Part shown: one piece after another, positions 6,074 to 6,129 of the stretch | How the letters are laid out: each line of letters opens with the position of its first letter | Position numbering within the stretch: position 1 is the first letter of the stretch | DNA from: Chthoniobacterales bacterium | GTDB lineage: Bacteria; Verrucomicrobiota; Verrucomicrobiia; Chthoniobacterales; UBA10450 | Length of the DNA stretch: 6,129 nucleotides | NCBI GenBank assembly: GCA_013694945.1 | Contig: JACDBM010000414.1 | Location: forward strand, 1-6,129 | Direction: 5' to 3' | Notes under the pieces: model-generated | Seen by the model: only the letters and a program-made list of their open reading frames with translations | What the model was told of the DNA's origin: nothing | Database searches by the model: none | Position numbers and translations under genes: made by a program

Positions 6074-6129
6074 GTGGCCGACGTGACGAATGCTGATCTC
6101 GCAGAATCACTCGCCAAGATGGCCAAAAG
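6074..6129 (+). CDS. 5' end of a plus-strand gene, possibly PolX-type DNA polymerase (partial)
   Basis: A frame closed by TGA at 6059-6061 reopens and runs to the window edge. From GTG 6074 it reads MADVTNADLAESLAKMAK; an in-frame GTG at 6083 would give MTNADLAESLAKMAK. The pattern 'MTNxxIAxxLxxxAxLL' is how bacterial PolX (family X polymerase with a helix-hairpin-helix and PHP domain, involved in base-excision repair) usually begins, which is why I mention it. Only 15-18 residues are visible, so the family call is a guess. No SD is seen. Two minus-strand frames are also open at this edge, so even the strand is not certain. If real, the gene diverges from holA. Confidence 0.35.
   Translation, partial: MADVTNADLAESLAKMAK

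Noticed and set aside
1..6129. A hidden defence, mobile or biosynthetic system
   Set aside because: Every substantial reading frame is accounted for by a core gene. There are no transposase, integrase, toxin, nuclease or CRISPR-like sequences, and no long repeats were seen.

Overview
The window is a compact, GC-rich (roughly 60% by eye) stretch of bacterial chromosome made of housekeeping genes. The protein set and the style of the sequences suggest a member of Verrucomicrobiota, perhaps a Spartobacteria/Chthoniobacterales soil lineage. That placement comes from recalled family resemblance, not from a search, and I hold it at about 50%. I see no rRNA, tRNA, insertion sequence, CRISPR array, prophage or accessory module.

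Layout, left to right: a possible 5' end of a minus-strand gene at the left edge (1-51, weak); an infC leader of about 300 bases with hairpins; infC, translation initiation factor IF-3 (+), which appears to begin at a non-canonical start codon; a YmdB/TIGR00282-type metallophosphoesterase (-); a secreted zinc-dependent N-acetylmuramoyl-L-alanine amidase of the Amidase_3 type (+); aroB, 3-dehydroquinate synthase (-); a small DUF4870/Tic20-like membrane protein (+); holA, DNA polymerase III delta subunit (-); and the first codons of a plus-strand gene at the right edge that weakly resembles the N-terminus of a PolX-type DNA polymerase.

The genes belong to unrelated core processes: translation initiation, nucleotide signalling or RNA turnover, cell-wall hydrolysis, the shikimate pathway, an unknown membrane function, and replication clamp loading. 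No two adjacent genes share a strand. Gaps within the well-supported block are only 22-58 bp, so nothing here can be an ordinary operon, and most promoters must lie in very short divergent gaps or inside the neighbouring gene. None of the chosen start codons has a strong Shine-Dalgarno sequence at normal spacing, and at least one promoter candidate (upstream of 4317) would give an almost leaderless mRNA.

I did not find a convincing undescribed system. The points most worth checking are the infC start codon and leader, the strictly alternating gene order with weak ribosome-binding sites, the Asp replacing the usual metal-site Asn in the phosphodiesterase, and the enlarged catalytic domain of the amidase.
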